The notes: generated from the sequence alone by a model not told the origin. DNA of 64,000 bases from an uncultured Collinsella sp. (GCA_934654775.1 CAKUGR010000013.1:15668-79667), one strand, 5' to 3'; positions 35,022-45,858 are shown, counted from the stretch's first letter. A program made the numbers and translations.

Positions 35022-36446
35022 CTAGCACACACCTTCCACAAAGCGGTCGAGCTCAACAAAACGGGAACCCTTGACCAGTACAACATCATGATTTTCAAGC
35101 GCGCCGCCCATGCGGTCGAGCACCTGCTGATAATCGGAGAACACCTGGATGCGGTCCTCATCCATACCCATCATACGTGCGGCATCGGCCATGAGCTGAG
35201 CCAGCTCGCCGCCGACGCACACGAGCATGTCGAGCTTCTTGGCGGCGGCATAGGCGCCCACGAGCTCATGCATGCGGGGGGCCTCGTCGCCCATCTCGCC
35301 CATCTCGCCCAAGATCGCCATGCGCGAACCGTCGCAGATAAGCGAGCACAGCAAATCGAGACCGGCAGCCATAGACTCGGCACTGGCGTTATAGGAGTCG
35401 TCGATGATGCGTGCTCCGCTCTTGGCACGCTTGATCTCCTGGCGGTGACCGGTGATCGTAAGGCCCCTAAAGGCAGCATCGATCTGCTTGGGCGTCACGC
35501 CCAGACGATAGGCGACCGCGGCGGCCTTGACGGCATTGGGCACGGACTGCACGCCGGGGATGGCCAGCATGGTATCGACCGTGTCGCCCTGACCAAAGTC
35601 GAGCGTAAAGACCGGATGGCCCTCGTCGTCGACGCGAATATCGCGTGCACGGACCTCGTCGTCGTCCGAGACGCCGGCCAGCATCACGTCAATACCCGCA
35701 GGCTGGGCGAACGTATCGCGAATGAACGGCGTAAAGTCGTCCTCGCCACCCAAAACGAGCAGCGGCGAGAAGTCGCCGGCGGCGCACATACCCTGGACAA
35801 TCTCGGACTTGGCGCGGGCGATGTTCTCGCGGCTGCCCAGGATACCGATGTGGGAGGTTCCAATCTTGCTCACGATGGCAAGATTGGGGTTGGCAGACTG
35901 GGACAGGCGCTCAATCTCATGAAAATGGTTCATGCCCATCTCGAGCACCAGAACCTCGGTATCGGCCGGAGCGGAAAGCACCGTGAGCGGCATGCCGATC
36001 AAGTTGTTGAAATTACCTTTGGTGGCCCAGACGCGATAACGCTTGGCGAGCACGGCGGCGAGCACGTCCTTGGTCGTCGTCTTGCCAATCGAACCGGTAA
36101 TGCCGACGACCAGGCAGCCAAGCTCCAGGCGATATGCATGCGCCAGGCGCAGCAAGAATTCCTCGGGGTCGTCGGTCAGCAAGATGGCGCACCCCTTGTC
36201 CTGCGCCAGCGAAACCAGCTCGGCATCGGGCTCGCGCGTCATCACGACGGCACCGGCACCCGACTCGATGGCACGGGAGGCAAAATCATTGCCGTCGACC
36301 TTTTCGCCGGGGAAGGCGACAAAGATCGTCCCCTCCTCGACCTGACGCGAGTCGATAACGCACCCGCGGCATACCCGATCGACTTCTTCCGTCACGGTTC
36401 GGGCCCCCGTTGAGGCCGCGAGGTTGTTGACGGCGATCTCTATCAT
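35022..36446 (-). CDS. murF: UDP-MurNAc-tripeptide--D-alanyl-D-alanine ligase
   Basis: A 474-residue Mur ligase adding D-Ala-D-Ala. IDSRQVEEGTIFVAFPGEKVDGNDFA is the N-terminal domain, VGITGSIGKTTTKDVLAAVL the P-loop, TKGNFNNLIGMPLTVL and LEMGMNHFHEIERLS catalytic-domain signatures, and IIDDSYNASAESMAAGLDLL the ADP-binding region. A 125-base gap precedes it after ftsI, where murE stands in many bacteria. Confidence 0.96.
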   Translation of the reverse strand: MIEIAVNNLAASTGARTVTEEVDRVCRGCVIDSRQVEEGTIFVAFPGEKVDGNDFASRAIESGAGAVVMTREPDAELVSLAQDKGCAILLTDDPEEFLLRLAHAYRLELGCLVVGITGSIGKTTTKDVLAAVLAKRYRVWATKGNFNNLIGMPLTVLSAPADTEVLVLEMGMNHFHEIERLSQSANPNLAIVSKIGTSHIGILGSRENIARAKSEIVQGMCAAGDFSPLLVLGGEDDFTPFIRDTFAQPAGIDVMLAGVSDDDEVRARDIRVDDEGHPVFTLDFGQGDTVDTMLAIPGVQSVPNAVKAAAVAYRLGVTPKQIDAAFRGLTITGHRQEIKRAKSGARIIDDSYNASAESMAAGLDLLCSLICDGSRMAILGEMGEMGDEAPRMHELVGAYAAAKKLDMLVCVGGELAQLMADAARMMGMDEDRIQVFSDYQQVLDRMGGALENHDVVLVKGSRFVELDRFVEGVC

Positions 36447-36571
36447 TGCAGCTCCCCTGTAAACCTAATAATGCTATCGGCGTATTGTATCCCAGTGCCA
36501 TGCGCGCGTGGTGCAGGGCATGTGAACACCCTTCGGATCAAACGGCAGACCACGCTCAAGATTGTAACCCC

Positions 36572-38437
36572 CTACTTCGTGCGCGGAATACCCAGCACGT
36601 CGAGCGCGTTGGCCATAATGGACTGGAATGGCACCGCGGCGGCATCCGAGCCGCTCGGCGTTCCATCGAGTGTGATATAGCACAGCACCTTGGGCGATTG
36701 TGCCGGCGCAAAGCCCATAAAGGACGACATGTAGTTCTCCTTGAGGTAACCGCCGTTCTCGTCAGCACGCTCGGCCGTACCGGTCTTGCCCGCCACGTCA
36801 TAGCCATCGACCGCACCGCCAACGCCCGTTCCTTCGGACACGACCGTCTGCATGCACGATGTCACCTGGTCGGCAGCGTCCTTAGAAATCGCACGCTCGC
36901 CTTCGCCCCAGTCCTTCTCATCGCCCTTGCTGGACTTATAGAAGTGCGGGGTCATCATCACGCCGCCGTTTGCGATACCGCCCACGGCACGCGCAACCTC
37001 AATCGGCGAGACGGACAGCGCCTGGCCAAAGCTCATCGAGCCCAGCGTGGCGCCGTCGTACTGGTCGCGCTCCTTGACGATGCCCAGACTCTCACCCGGA
37101 AAATCGACACCGGAGCTATGACCGATACCCCACTTGTCCACATAGGTGGCAAAGTCGTCGGCGCCGATCTTGCGTCCCACCAGGACAAAGCCCACATTGG
37201 ACGAACGGCGCATCATCTCGCGCACGTCCATGGTCATGGCGTAGTCGCGCTTATCGGCGTCGGTAACGGTGTCGTCGCCAACCTTAATGCTCGCCGGCAC
37301 CTCAAACGACGTGCTCGAACGAACGGCGCCCAAGTCGAAGCCAGCACCGGCCACAAGTGTCTTAAAGACCGAGCCGGGCTCGTAGGCATCGGTAACCAGG
37401 CGCAAGTTCATGTCCTCGGTCTTGGCGTTTTCCAGATCGGTCTGGTCATATGTCGGATACGAGCATGCCGCCAGAATCTCGCCCGTCGTGGGATCGGTGA
37501 CCAGGGCCGAGCCGTTCTTGGCCTTGGTCTTTTCGACCGCCTCGGCCAGGGCGTCCTCGGCGGCACGCTGGATATTGACATCGAGCGTCGTCACGATGTC
37601 CACGCCGTCCACCGCAGCCACCTTCTTGTAGGCGCCGCCCGCGATATAGCTACCGTCCCTCGCCCGCTCGCGCACCAGCGAACCGTTGGTTCCGGTCAAA
37701 AGCTTGTTGTACTGTTTTTCGAGGCCCGTCAGACCGTCGTTGTCCACGTTTACCACGCCCAGCACCTGCGAAGCCAGGTTGCCATAGGGGTACACGCGTT
37801 TCATGGCCTGCTCAAAGAGCACGCCGGGTAGGTTCTTCTTCTCCAGCGCCGCTGCGTCGTCCTCGTCCACCTGGCGCTTGATATACACCCAGGTGCCATC
37901 GGACTCAACGAGCTTGCGACAGGTCTTTTTATCGATTCCCGTAGCTTTGACCAGCGCCGATACCGTCTTGTCAACGTCCTCGATAAGCTGAGGATTCACG
38001 GCGATGTTGCGGCATTCGACCGACGACGTCAGCACGTTGCCGTTACGGTCGTAGATGGTACCGCGCTTGGCATACAGCGTCTGTGCAAGCAAGCGGCGCG
38101 CATCGGCGCGGCCGCGCAACGTATCGGCTTCCACGATTTGATAGTCGGCAAGGCGAAGGACGCCCAAACCTAAGCCAAACCCGATGAAGCCCATGACGGC
38201 TTTGCGACGAGGCAGCGGTGTGCCCGTAAGCCATTCGGTCGATGAGCTCTTGCGCGGTCTGGTGTTATGCATTTGAGGACCACTCGAGCCACGGAGACGC
38301 GACGCGGGGTCGTTGCCATAGGACGGCCTCGCGTTGTAAGATTGCCGACCCGTTCCTTGATAACCAGAACGTCCCCGCGATGAGGGACGTCCAGAACCGC
38401 GACCCCCGTCGGATGCGCGGCGATAGTCATTTGTCAT
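36572..38437 (-). CDS. ftsI: Septal penicillin-binding protein (PBP2-like transpeptidase FtsI)
   Basis: A 621-residue class B PBP that crosslinks septal peptidoglycan. A basic disordered N-terminal tail (about 75 residues) precedes one membrane helix (AVMGFIGFGLGLGVLRLADY). The pedestal domain has AKRGTIYDRNGNVL. Transpeptidase motifs are EPGSVFK (SxxK nucleophile), RSSNVG (SxN) and AGKTGTAE (KTG). No PASTA domain is present. It follows the ftsL-like gene after 17 bases. Confidence 0.95.
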   Translation of the reverse strand: MTNDYRRASDGGRGSGRPSSRGRSGYQGTGRQSYNARPSYGNDPASRLRGSSGPQMHNTRPRKSSSTEWLTGTPLPRRKAVMGFIGFGLGLGVLRLADYQIVEADTLRGRADARRLLAQTLYAKRGTIYDRNGNVLTSSVECRNIAVNPQLIEDVDKTVSALVKATGIDKKTCRKLVESDGTWVYIKRQVDEDDAAALEKKNLPGVLFEQAMKRVYPYGNLASQVLGVVNVDNDGLTGLEKQYNKLLTGTNGSLVRERARDGSYIAGGAYKKVAAVDGVDIVTTLDVNIQRAAEDALAEAVEKTKAKNGSALVTDPTTGEILAACSYPTYDQTDLENAKTEDMNLRLVTDAYEPGSVFKTLVAGAGFDLGAVRSSTSFEVPASIKVGDDTVTDADKRDYAMTMDVREMMRRSSNVGFVLVGRKIGADDFATYVDKWGIGHSSGVDFPGESLGIVKERDQYDGATLGSMSFGQALSVSPIEVARAVGGIANGGVMMTPHFYKSSKGDEKDWGEGERAISKDAADQVTSCMQTVVSEGTGVGGAVDGYDVAGKTGTAERADENGGYLKENYMSSFMGFAPAQSPKVLCYITLDGTPSGSDAAAVPFQSIMANALDVLGIPRTK

Positions 38438-38454
38438 ACTCAGCTACCGTCTTG

Positions 38455-38925
38455 TTACTGAGCGGTCGCGGTCGAGCTAGCGCCCGCGGCTGCATCCTGC
38501 GAAAAGTCAAGTGTAACGCTCTCGCTGGGCTCCACCATGCCATAAGCGCCCGCAAGGTCGCGAATGCGCGTGTCGGCACCATAGACCGAATGCATGACCT
38601 CCAGGTCGGAGCTCTCATCGGTCGCCTTCTCGAGCGTGTTGGTAAGCGCGGCGTTGCTGTTGAGTACCTGGGCCGTAACGCCGGCGAGCGCCACGCGGGC
38701 GACACCGATCGTCATGAAGATGGCCGCAATGATACAAAACGTTTTAAGAACGCTCATGAAAACCGGGCTTACCGCCTGGTTTGCCTGACGGCCCGCGCCC
38801 GTGTAGACATCAAAGCGCGGCGTGCGCTGCTCGCGGGGAGCAACGGGGGCCTGCGGTGCCTCACGATAGGCGGGCATGGCGTTCATATCATAGGCGAGTG
38901 CTGCGTTTGAGGTGTTATAGCCCAT
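38455..38925 (-). CDS. ftsL: FtsL-like septum protein
   Basis: A 156-residue bitopic membrane protein: about 55 polar residues, a helix FMSVLKTFCIIAAIFMTIGVARVALAG, then a short coiled coil (TAQVLNSNAALTNTLEKATDESSDL) and a Ser/Ala-rich tail. Size, topology and position between rsmH and ftsI identify it as the FtsL of this cluster; sequence identity is weak, as always for FtsL. The RBS GGGAGGCGG precedes ATG 38925. Confidence 0.75.
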   Translation of the reverse strand: MGYNTSNAALAYDMNAMPAYREAPQAPVAPREQRTPRFDVYTGAGRQANQAVSPVFMSVLKTFCIIAAIFMTIGVARVALAGVTAQVLNSNAALTNTLEKATDESSDLEVMHSVYGADTRIRDLAGAYGMVEPSESVTLDFSQDAAAGASSTATAQ

Positions 38926-39015
38926 GATATGCCGCCTCCCATCCCGAGTACGTTGGTAGTGTGTTTAAGCTTCGTTTGTGGCACGAGCGGGAGGTCCAAT
39001 ATCGCGCGGCCGCGC

Positions 39016-39981
39016 CTACAGACGCTGCGCCACGCGGATCTTGGCTGATCTCGCCCGAGGATTGCGCGCAACCTCATCGGGTTGGGCAACCAAGGGTTTG
39101 CGGGTGATGACCTTGAGTATCGGCACGTTGCCGCACACGCACACCGGAATCTCCGGCGGACACGTGCACCCCTGGCTCATCTCCTTAAAGTGATTCTTTA
39201 CGATACGGTCCTCGAGTGAGTGATACGAGATGACGCAGATGCGTCCGCCCGGGTTGAGCCACCTGGTGGCGGCGTCAAGCCCTCGCTCAAGCACATCGAG
39301 TTCGTGATTGACCTCGATGCGAATGGCCTGGAAACTTTTCTTGGCTGGGTGTCCGCCATGCCGACGAGCGGCAGCCGGTATTCCAGCCTTGATGATCTCG
39401 ACAAACTGGCCGGTGGTTTCGATCGGTTCTTGCTCGCGACGGCGCACGATCTCGCGCGCAATCTGCGAGGCGAACTTCTCTTCGCCGTAGACGCGTAGAA
39501 TCCGGGCGAGGTCGTGTTCGTTATAGGTGTTGATGACCTCAGCTGCGTTTAAGGTGTTGTTACCCGGATCCATCCGCATGTCCAATGGGGCGTCCTCGTT
39601 ATACGAAAAGCCCCTGCCAGGGATATCGAGTTGCGGTGACGAAACGCCCAAGTCAAACAGGAAGCCATCGACCCCGGGCACCTCGGCCGAGCAAAGCAGC
39701 TCGTCCAAGTCGCCGAAGTTGCCCTTCAGCAGCCGGTGCGGTACGCCGGGAACCTCGCGGTCCAGACGGGCGCCAGCGGCCTCGAGGGCCATGTCGTCCT
39801 GGTCGACGCCGAGCAAAAGGCCCGTCTCCCCCACCTGCGCGGCCATCTTTACCGAATGGCCGGCACCGCCAAGGGTGCAATCGCAGACGACGGAGCCGCT
39901 CTTAAGCTGCAGCGACTCAAGCACTTCGCCGAGCATGACAGGTTCATGCCGATATTCTTGTGTCAAGATCCCACGCTCCAT
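39016..39981 (-). CDS. rsmH: 16S rRNA (cytosine(1402)-N(4))-methyltransferase
   Basis: A 321-residue SAM methyltransferase modifying C1402 in the ribosomal P site. EYRHEPVMLGEVLESL and DCTLGGAGHSVKMA (SAM binding), FLFDLGVSSPQLDIPGRGFSY, PLDMRMDPG, FQAIRIEVNHELDVLERGL and ICVISYHSLEDRIVKNHF are RsmH signatures. The Cys-rich loop CTCPPEIPVCVCG is typical of Gram-positive homologs. It follows mraZ after 20 bases. Confidence 0.97.
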   Translation of the reverse strand: MERGILTQEYRHEPVMLGEVLESLQLKSGSVVCDCTLGGAGHSVKMAAQVGETGLLLGVDQDDMALEAAGARLDREVPGVPHRLLKGNFGDLDELLCSAEVPGVDGFLFDLGVSSPQLDIPGRGFSYNEDAPLDMRMDPGNNTLNAAEVINTYNEHDLARILRVYGEEKFASQIAREIVRRREQEPIETTGQFVEIIKAGIPAAARRHGGHPAKKSFQAIRIEVNHELDVLERGLDAATRWLNPGGRICVISYHSLEDRIVKNHFKEMSQGCTCPPEIPVCVCGNVPILKVITRKPLVAQPDEVARNPRARSAKIRVAQRL

Positions 39982-40001
39982 CCGTTACTCGTGCCTTGCC
40001 C

Positions 40002-40436
40002 TTACGAGAAGAAGAGGTCCAGCAGGGCCTCGTCGTCATCGTCCTCATCGGCCGTAGCGCGGTCCCAAACCTCAAGGTGGTCGTAGTTGCCCACAACTGT
40101 GACCTCGCGGTCGAGGTTCGCCTGCTTGCGGAGAGACTCAGAAAGACCGATACGACCGGCGCTGTCCACATCCATCGACGTGGTGCGCTTGTTGATCGCC
40201 CTCATGAGCTTCTGGTCGTTGATGTCACGCGGGTTAAAACCCTCGTGGCCCTCACGACCCGCGAAGAGTCCTTCGACCCACTTATCGAAGGCCTCGGCAG
40301 AGAACACGTACAGAGCATCGACATCCAGGGCTTTAAACACGCGAACGTGCTCTCCAAGCTCCTCACGAAGGGGTGCAGGCAGGGACAGACGACCTTTTGC
40401 ATCGAGATTGCGCTCGTATGCACCCGTCATTCCCAT
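40002..40436 (-). CDS. mraZ: Transcriptional regulator MraZ
   Basis: A 144-residue protein with two AbrB-like repeats: YERNLDAKGRLSLPAPLREELGEHV and TTSMDVDSAGRIGLSESLRKQANL, each with the DxxGR loop. MraZ forms a ring and represses its own dcw operon through TGGG-type direct repeats; a G-rich tract lies about 105 bases upstream. The C-terminal acidic tail DEDDDDEALLD is unusual. First gene of the dcw block. Confidence 0.95.
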   Translation of the reverse strand: MGMTGAYERNLDAKGRLSLPAPLREELGEHVRVFKALDVDALYVFSAEAFDKWVEGLFAGREGHEGFNPRDINDQKLMRAINKRTTSMDVDSAGRIGLSESLRKQANLDREVTVVGNYDHLEVWDRATADEDDDDEALLDLFFS

Positions 40437-40540
40437 GTGCGCCCTCCCCTCGGTTACTCAGATGGCACGTACGCGGGGAACCACCCCGCCTGTCGACGTC
40501 ATCAATAATATGGGGAACCGCCCCATTTTTCAACACCTTT

Positions 40541-40632
40541 CCCCACCCCTTCCCCCACCCCACCCCACCACTCCACCCCCAATATGTTGTAAAACACCCC
40601 CGAGCATATGTTCGAAAACACAATATGTTGTG
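40541..40632 (-). promoter_or_regulatory. G-tract with MraZ-box-like repeats and LexA-like palindrome upstream of mraZ
   Basis: On the minus strand 40580-40541 is almost pure G with several TGGGG units, some 5 and 10 bp apart, as in MraZ boxes. Just upstream the element GTGTTTTNNAACATAT appears twice, 24 bp apart, and CGAACATATGCTCG (40614-40601) differs from the Gram-positive LexA box CGAACNNNNGTTCG at one position. The remainder of 40437-40898 holds a small CCTCAA/TTGAGG hairpin and the palindrome at 40810. No clear -35/-10 pair was found. Confidence 0.45.
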
Positions 40633-40800
40633 TTTGCAGCAAAGGCGGGATGCCACCTGTAGAACCTCGCTCGCGAACCTCAACCTTCAAGTTGACCTTG
40701 AGGCGATTTTTACGTCCCTTTACATGCCGTTCACATCGCCCCCAAACTCCCCCACCCACGGCACGCACGGCCCACCACCGCGTCGGCGTCTGGCAAAAAA

Positions 40801-40869
40801 AGGGACGGACCCCAGATTGCCCACGCGCGTTAAAGCGCAGCTCGGCAATCTGGGGCCCGCTCCCCCTAA
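40801..40869. repeat. Palindrome between mraZ and xerD
   Basis: CCCCAGATTGCC (40810-40821) and its exact complement (40844-40855) enclose GCGCGTTAAAGCGC. The flanks GGGACGG and CCCGCTCCC extend pairing imperfectly. It could end xerD transcription, but no T-run follows on the minus strand beyond TTTTTTT at 40803-40797. Confidence 0.7.
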
Positions 40870-40898
40870 TAGTTATAAATATGCAGGTCGGCGAGGTG

Positions 40899-41840
40899 CT
40901 AGCGATGTGCCAGCGGATGCGCCGCCAGATAGACCTCGGTAAGTTGCGTGCGGTCGACATGCGTGTAGACCTGCGTGGTCGAAATATCGGCATGGCCCAA
41001 AATCTCCTGCAGCACACGCAGGTCGGCACCGCCCGCGAGCATGTGGGTGGCAAAGGAGTGGCGCAAGGTATGGGGATGGAGTCCCACCAATCCCACCTGG
41101 CGCCCATACTGCTCGCATATCGCATGCACGGCCTGACGCGACAGGCGACGTCCGTTCTTATTTAAAAAGACCGCCGAGGTCTCCGTCCCGTGAGCATGGG
41201 CGGCCAGGAGAGCGCGCCCGTCACCTATATAGCGTGTCAGGGCACGCGCCGCGCTTCCCACCAACGGGGCCAGACGCTCCTTGGAGCCCTTACCGCGCAC
41301 CAGGACAAACCCGTCATCGATATGGATATCGCCCACATCGAGCCCAACCAGCTCACTCACGCGCAAGCCGCAACCGTAAAGCACTTCCAAGATGGCATGA
41401 TCGCGCAGTCCCATCTCGCCCTCGGGAAAGTCTTGATCGAGCAGTGCCGAGACATCCTCCACCGAAAGGTATTCCGGCAGGCGATCTGCCTTTTTGGGCA
41501 GGCGCAACGCCGCCGTCGGGTTTTGGGCCACGGCCCCATCGCGCACCAAAAAGGCATGCAGGCCCTTCACGGCAGCAAGCGCGCGCTCCACCGAGGCATC
41601 GGAATAGCCTCCGTCGCGGCGATCGGCAACAAAGCCCTCCACGACCTGACGGCTCACATCTTCAAAAGACGCAATGTCAGCCCGCTCCAGATAGGCGCAG
41701 TACGTCGTCAGGTCACGACGGTAGGCCGCAATCGTATTGCGCGCCAAACCCCGCTCGACCGCGAGGTAATCGAGATACTCCCCCGCCACCACAGCGAGCG
41801 ACGAGGGAGCAGCTTCGGTATGTTCTTGGTTCGCCGGCAC
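40899..41840 (-). CDS. xerD: Tyrosine recombinase XerD
   Basis: A 313-residue site-specific recombinase that resolves chromosome dimers at dif. The N-terminal SAM-like domain covers residues 15-105 (LDYLAVERGLARNTIAAYRRDL). Catalytic residues are Arg in YGCGLRVSELVGL, Lys in GKGSKER, HTLRHSFATH (HxxR), GHADIS and the nucleophile Tyr in TTQVYTHV. The GTG start at 41840 lies 2 bases after the pyrG stop; upstream frame extension is inside pyrG. Part of a pyrG-xerD operon. Confidence 0.93.
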   Translation of the reverse strand: MPANQEHTEAAPSSLAVVAGEYLDYLAVERGLARNTIAAYRRDLTTYCAYLERADIASFEDVSRQVVEGFVADRRDGGYSDASVERALAAVKGLHAFLVRDGAVAQNPTAALRLPKKADRLPEYLSVEDVSALLDQDFPEGEMGLRDHAILEVLYGCGLRVSELVGLDVGDIHIDDGFVLVRGKGSKERLAPLVGSAARALTRYIGDGRALLAAHAHGTETSAVFLNKNGRRLSRQAVHAICEQYGRQVGLVGLHPHTLRHSFATHMLAGGADLRVLQEILGHADISTTQVYTHVDRTQLTEVYLAAHPLAHR

Positions 41841-41842
41841 CC

Positions 41843-43510
<1,668 letters not shown>

Positions 43511-43626
43511 TTACCTGCGCTTCCCGTAGAAGTTGTCCATACACATCTTACGGGTCTTCATTGTAATACTCGCGACGCGCGCCGCACGCAATTTTTCTTA
43601 CGCGCAATCGCATTTCTCCATCTCGA

Positions 43627-43658
43627 AACAAAACGCCGTCCGGCTGCCCAGGCGGCGT
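43627..43658 (-). terminator. Terminator after the winged-helix gene
   Basis: On the minus strand ACGCCGCC...GGACGGCGT forms a stem followed by TTTTGTTT, 25 bases after the stop at 43683. Confidence 0.8.
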
Positions 43659-43682
43659 CGCTCCCTTTATGATTGCGCGCTG

Positions 43683-44021
43683 TTATCGATCGGCGGCATC
43701 GTCCTTAATCATGTCCTGAACGAGCATGCCAGCACGGATGCCCTCGAGATACCACTCGCCGCGCTCCGTGAGGCAAATGCCGTTTGCGAGCTGGCCGCCG
43801 TCGTCGCTGTAGCGCGAGACGACCTCAATGATGTCTTCGGATTCCAGGCGTTCAATTGCCGCGCGGGCGCGATACGGGGACACCCCCACACGCTCGGCAA
43901 GCGTCTTGCGCGAAAAGCCATAAAATCCGCCGTTGTCTTCGGACTGCTGTGCGATCTCCATCAGCACCTGCACCTCGACACGCTTCATATCGTTGACACT
44001 CGCACGACCCTTGCCAGCCAT
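43683..44021 (-). CDS. Small winged-helix DNA-binding protein
   Basis: A 112-residue protein. The stretch VEVQVLMEIAQQSEDNGGFYGFSRKTLAERVGVSPYRARAAIERLESEDIIEVV reads as a winged helix-turn-helix, followed by SRYSDDGGQLANGICLTERGEWYLE as the wing. It is probably a transcriptional regulator; its target is unknown. The start at 44021 (MAGKGRASV) follows a perfect GAGGAGGC; the 90-base extension upstream is ignored. It has its own terminator. Confidence 0.72.
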   Translation of the reverse strand: MAGKGRASVNDMKRVEVQVLMEIAQQSEDNGGFYGFSRKTLAERVGVSPYRARAAIERLESEDIIEVVSRYSDDGGQLANGICLTERGEWYLEGIRAGMLVQDMIKDDAADR

Positions 44022-44213
44022 GGCAGCCTCCTCAAACCGAGCACGGGCATCACTTGCACCGCGCGCGACCGGCACACCCCATGATGGCCGGCAACATCCA
44101 TCATGCGGCATCCCCGCAAAAGGATGAAACAGTTAGGGTTATTGTATACCGCCCAAATCGCTTATAGGCAGGTAAACGAGCTAATTTTAGGTTAAACGGT
44201 AGCTTTGTTGATA

Positions 44214-44251
44214 AAAGGGGCACACCGAATGTATACCCGATGCGCCCCTTT
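44214..44251 (-). terminator. Terminator after the DUF1846 gene
   Basis: On the minus strand AAAGGGGCGCATCGGG pairs with a matching segment ending GTGCCCCTTTT, 20 bases after the stop at 44271. The gap 44022-44270 holds nothing else apparent. Confidence 0.82.
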
Positions 44252-44270
44252 CGGACCAAGTTATCCAGGC

Positions 44271-45752
44271 TTAGCGGTGGAAGAAACCACGGCGCTCGAA
44301 CTTGGGCTCGCAGCACACGTTGATGCCCAGCTTGCGCAACACCGTCTCGTCCGTCGGCGAGATGATCACGCTAAAGAAGGCATCGCAGCCGCGCAGCTGC
44401 TCCAGGCCCGAAAGGACGCGGGCCGCCGTCTCGCTCGTTGCCGAGGTGATCGAGAGCGCCATAAGCGTCTCGTCGGTGTGCAGGCGCGGGTTCTTGCTAC
44501 CCAGGAAATGCGTCTTGAGCTTGCTGATAGGCTCGATCGCCTCATCGCTAATGACCTCGAGCTCAAGGTCAACGCCCGAGACATGCTTAAGTGCATTCAT
44601 GATGAGCGAGCTCGCGGCGCCCAGGCGCGTGGAAGTCTTGCCGGTCACCACGGAGCCGTCGGGCATGACCATGGCGCCTACGGGGCCACCCGTCAGCTGC
44701 TCCCTGGTAAGGGCGGCCGAGCGTGCCGGCGAGTAGTTCTTGTCGATACCGGCCTTCTTCATAATGAGCTTGAGACGATCAACCTGCTCATCGCCCACAC
44801 CGGTGCGGCGCACGGCCTCGACCGCAGCAAAGTAGCGGCGGACGATCTCCATCTTGGAAGCATCACGGCAGGCATCGTCATCGGTGATGGCAAAGCCGAC
44901 CATATTTACACCCATGTCAGTGGGGCTCTGGTAGGGGCTCTCCCCCAGAATCTTTTCCATCAGGGCATGGACCACCGGGAAAGCCTCGACGTCACGGTTG
45001 TAGTTGACCGTGGTCTTGTTGTAGGCCTCCAAGTGGAAGGAGTCGATGATATTGGCATCGTCGAGGTCGGCCGTGGCGGCCTCATAGGCGATGTTGACCG
45101 GATGCGTGAGGGGCAGATTCCAGACCGGGAACGTCTCGAACTTGGCGTAGCCGGCGGCGGTGCCGTGCTTGTGCTCGTGATAGAGCTGAGACAGGCAGGT
45201 GGCGAGCTTGCCCGAGCCAGGGCCGGGAGCGGTGACCACGACGAGCGGACGAGTGGTCTCGACAAACTCGTTCTTGCCATAGCCGTCGTCGGAAACGATC
45301 AGATCGACGTCGTGCGGATAGCCCTCGATGGGATAGTGCAACTTGGCGGGAATGCCGAGCGCGTTCAGGCGATTGCGGAAGACGTCGGCGGCGGGCTGGC
45401 CGGCGTACTGGGTGATGACCACGGCCGCGACAGCAAAACCGTTGCCGCGGAACAGGTCGACCAGGCGCAAAACGTCCTCGTCATAGGTAATGCCCAGGTC
45501 ACCGCGAGCCTTGTTCTTCTCGATGTGGTTCGCGTTAATGGCGATGATGACCTCAACGTCGTCGGCTATGCTCTTGAGCATGCGAAACTTGCTGTCCGGC
45601 TCAAAACCCGGCAGCACGCGGCTCGCGTGATAGTCGTCAAACAGCTTGCCGCCAAACTCCAAATACAGCTTGCCGCCAAACTGCGAGATGCGCTCCTTAA
45701 TATGAGCGGCCTGCAGCTCGATATACTTCGCGTTGTCGAAACCCTGGCGCAT
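44271..45752 (-). CDS. DUF1846 domain protein
   Basis: A 493-residue cytoplasmic protein of the DUF1846 family, common in Firmicutes and gut actinobacteria and of unresolved function (structures suggest a nucleotide or sugar-phosphate binding enzyme). FDNAKYIELQAAHIKERISQFGGKLYLEFGGKLFDDYHASRVLPGF is the diagnostic N terminus; VVVTAPGPGSGKLATCLSQLYHE is P-loop-like. SPTDMGVNMVGFAI and GSKNPRLHTDETL are also conserved. The start at 45752 (MRQGFDN) follows GGGAGCC. Monocistronic. Confidence 0.88.
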   Translation of the reverse strand: MRQGFDNAKYIELQAAHIKERISQFGGKLYLEFGGKLFDDYHASRVLPGFEPDSKFRMLKSIADDVEVIIAINANHIEKNKARGDLGITYDEDVLRLVDLFRGNGFAVAAVVITQYAGQPAADVFRNRLNALGIPAKLHYPIEGYPHDVDLIVSDDGYGKNEFVETTRPLVVVTAPGPGSGKLATCLSQLYHEHKHGTAAGYAKFETFPVWNLPLTHPVNIAYEAATADLDDANIIDSFHLEAYNKTTVNYNRDVEAFPVVHALMEKILGESPYQSPTDMGVNMVGFAITDDDACRDASKMEIVRRYFAAVEAVRRTGVGDEQVDRLKLIMKKAGIDKNYSPARSAALTREQLTGGPVGAMVMPDGSVVTGKTSTRLGAASSLIMNALKHVSGVDLELEVISDEAIEPISKLKTHFLGSKNPRLHTDETLMALSITSATSETAARVLSGLEQLRGCDAFFSVIISPTDETVLRKLGINVCCEPKFERRGFFHR

Positions 45753-45858
45753 GTATGGCTCCCGTCCCGTTTCCATTTAATGTCTTAGGCGATTATAACG
45801 GAGCAGACCCTCCCCAATGCCCAGACCATCAACAGGCACCAACCAAACACGCGCTCGA

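Noticed and set aside
33138..36413. Open frame of 1,091 codons on the plus strand
   Set aside because: It lies antisense to murD, mraY and murF, has a His/Arg/Gly/Asp-rich composition typical of the reverse frame of high-GC genes, no RBS and no recognisable domain.
40726..40740. CCGTTCACA upstream of mraZ as an arginine-type site
   Set aside because: No second half-site at 21 bp; a single hexamer is expected by chance in 64 kb.
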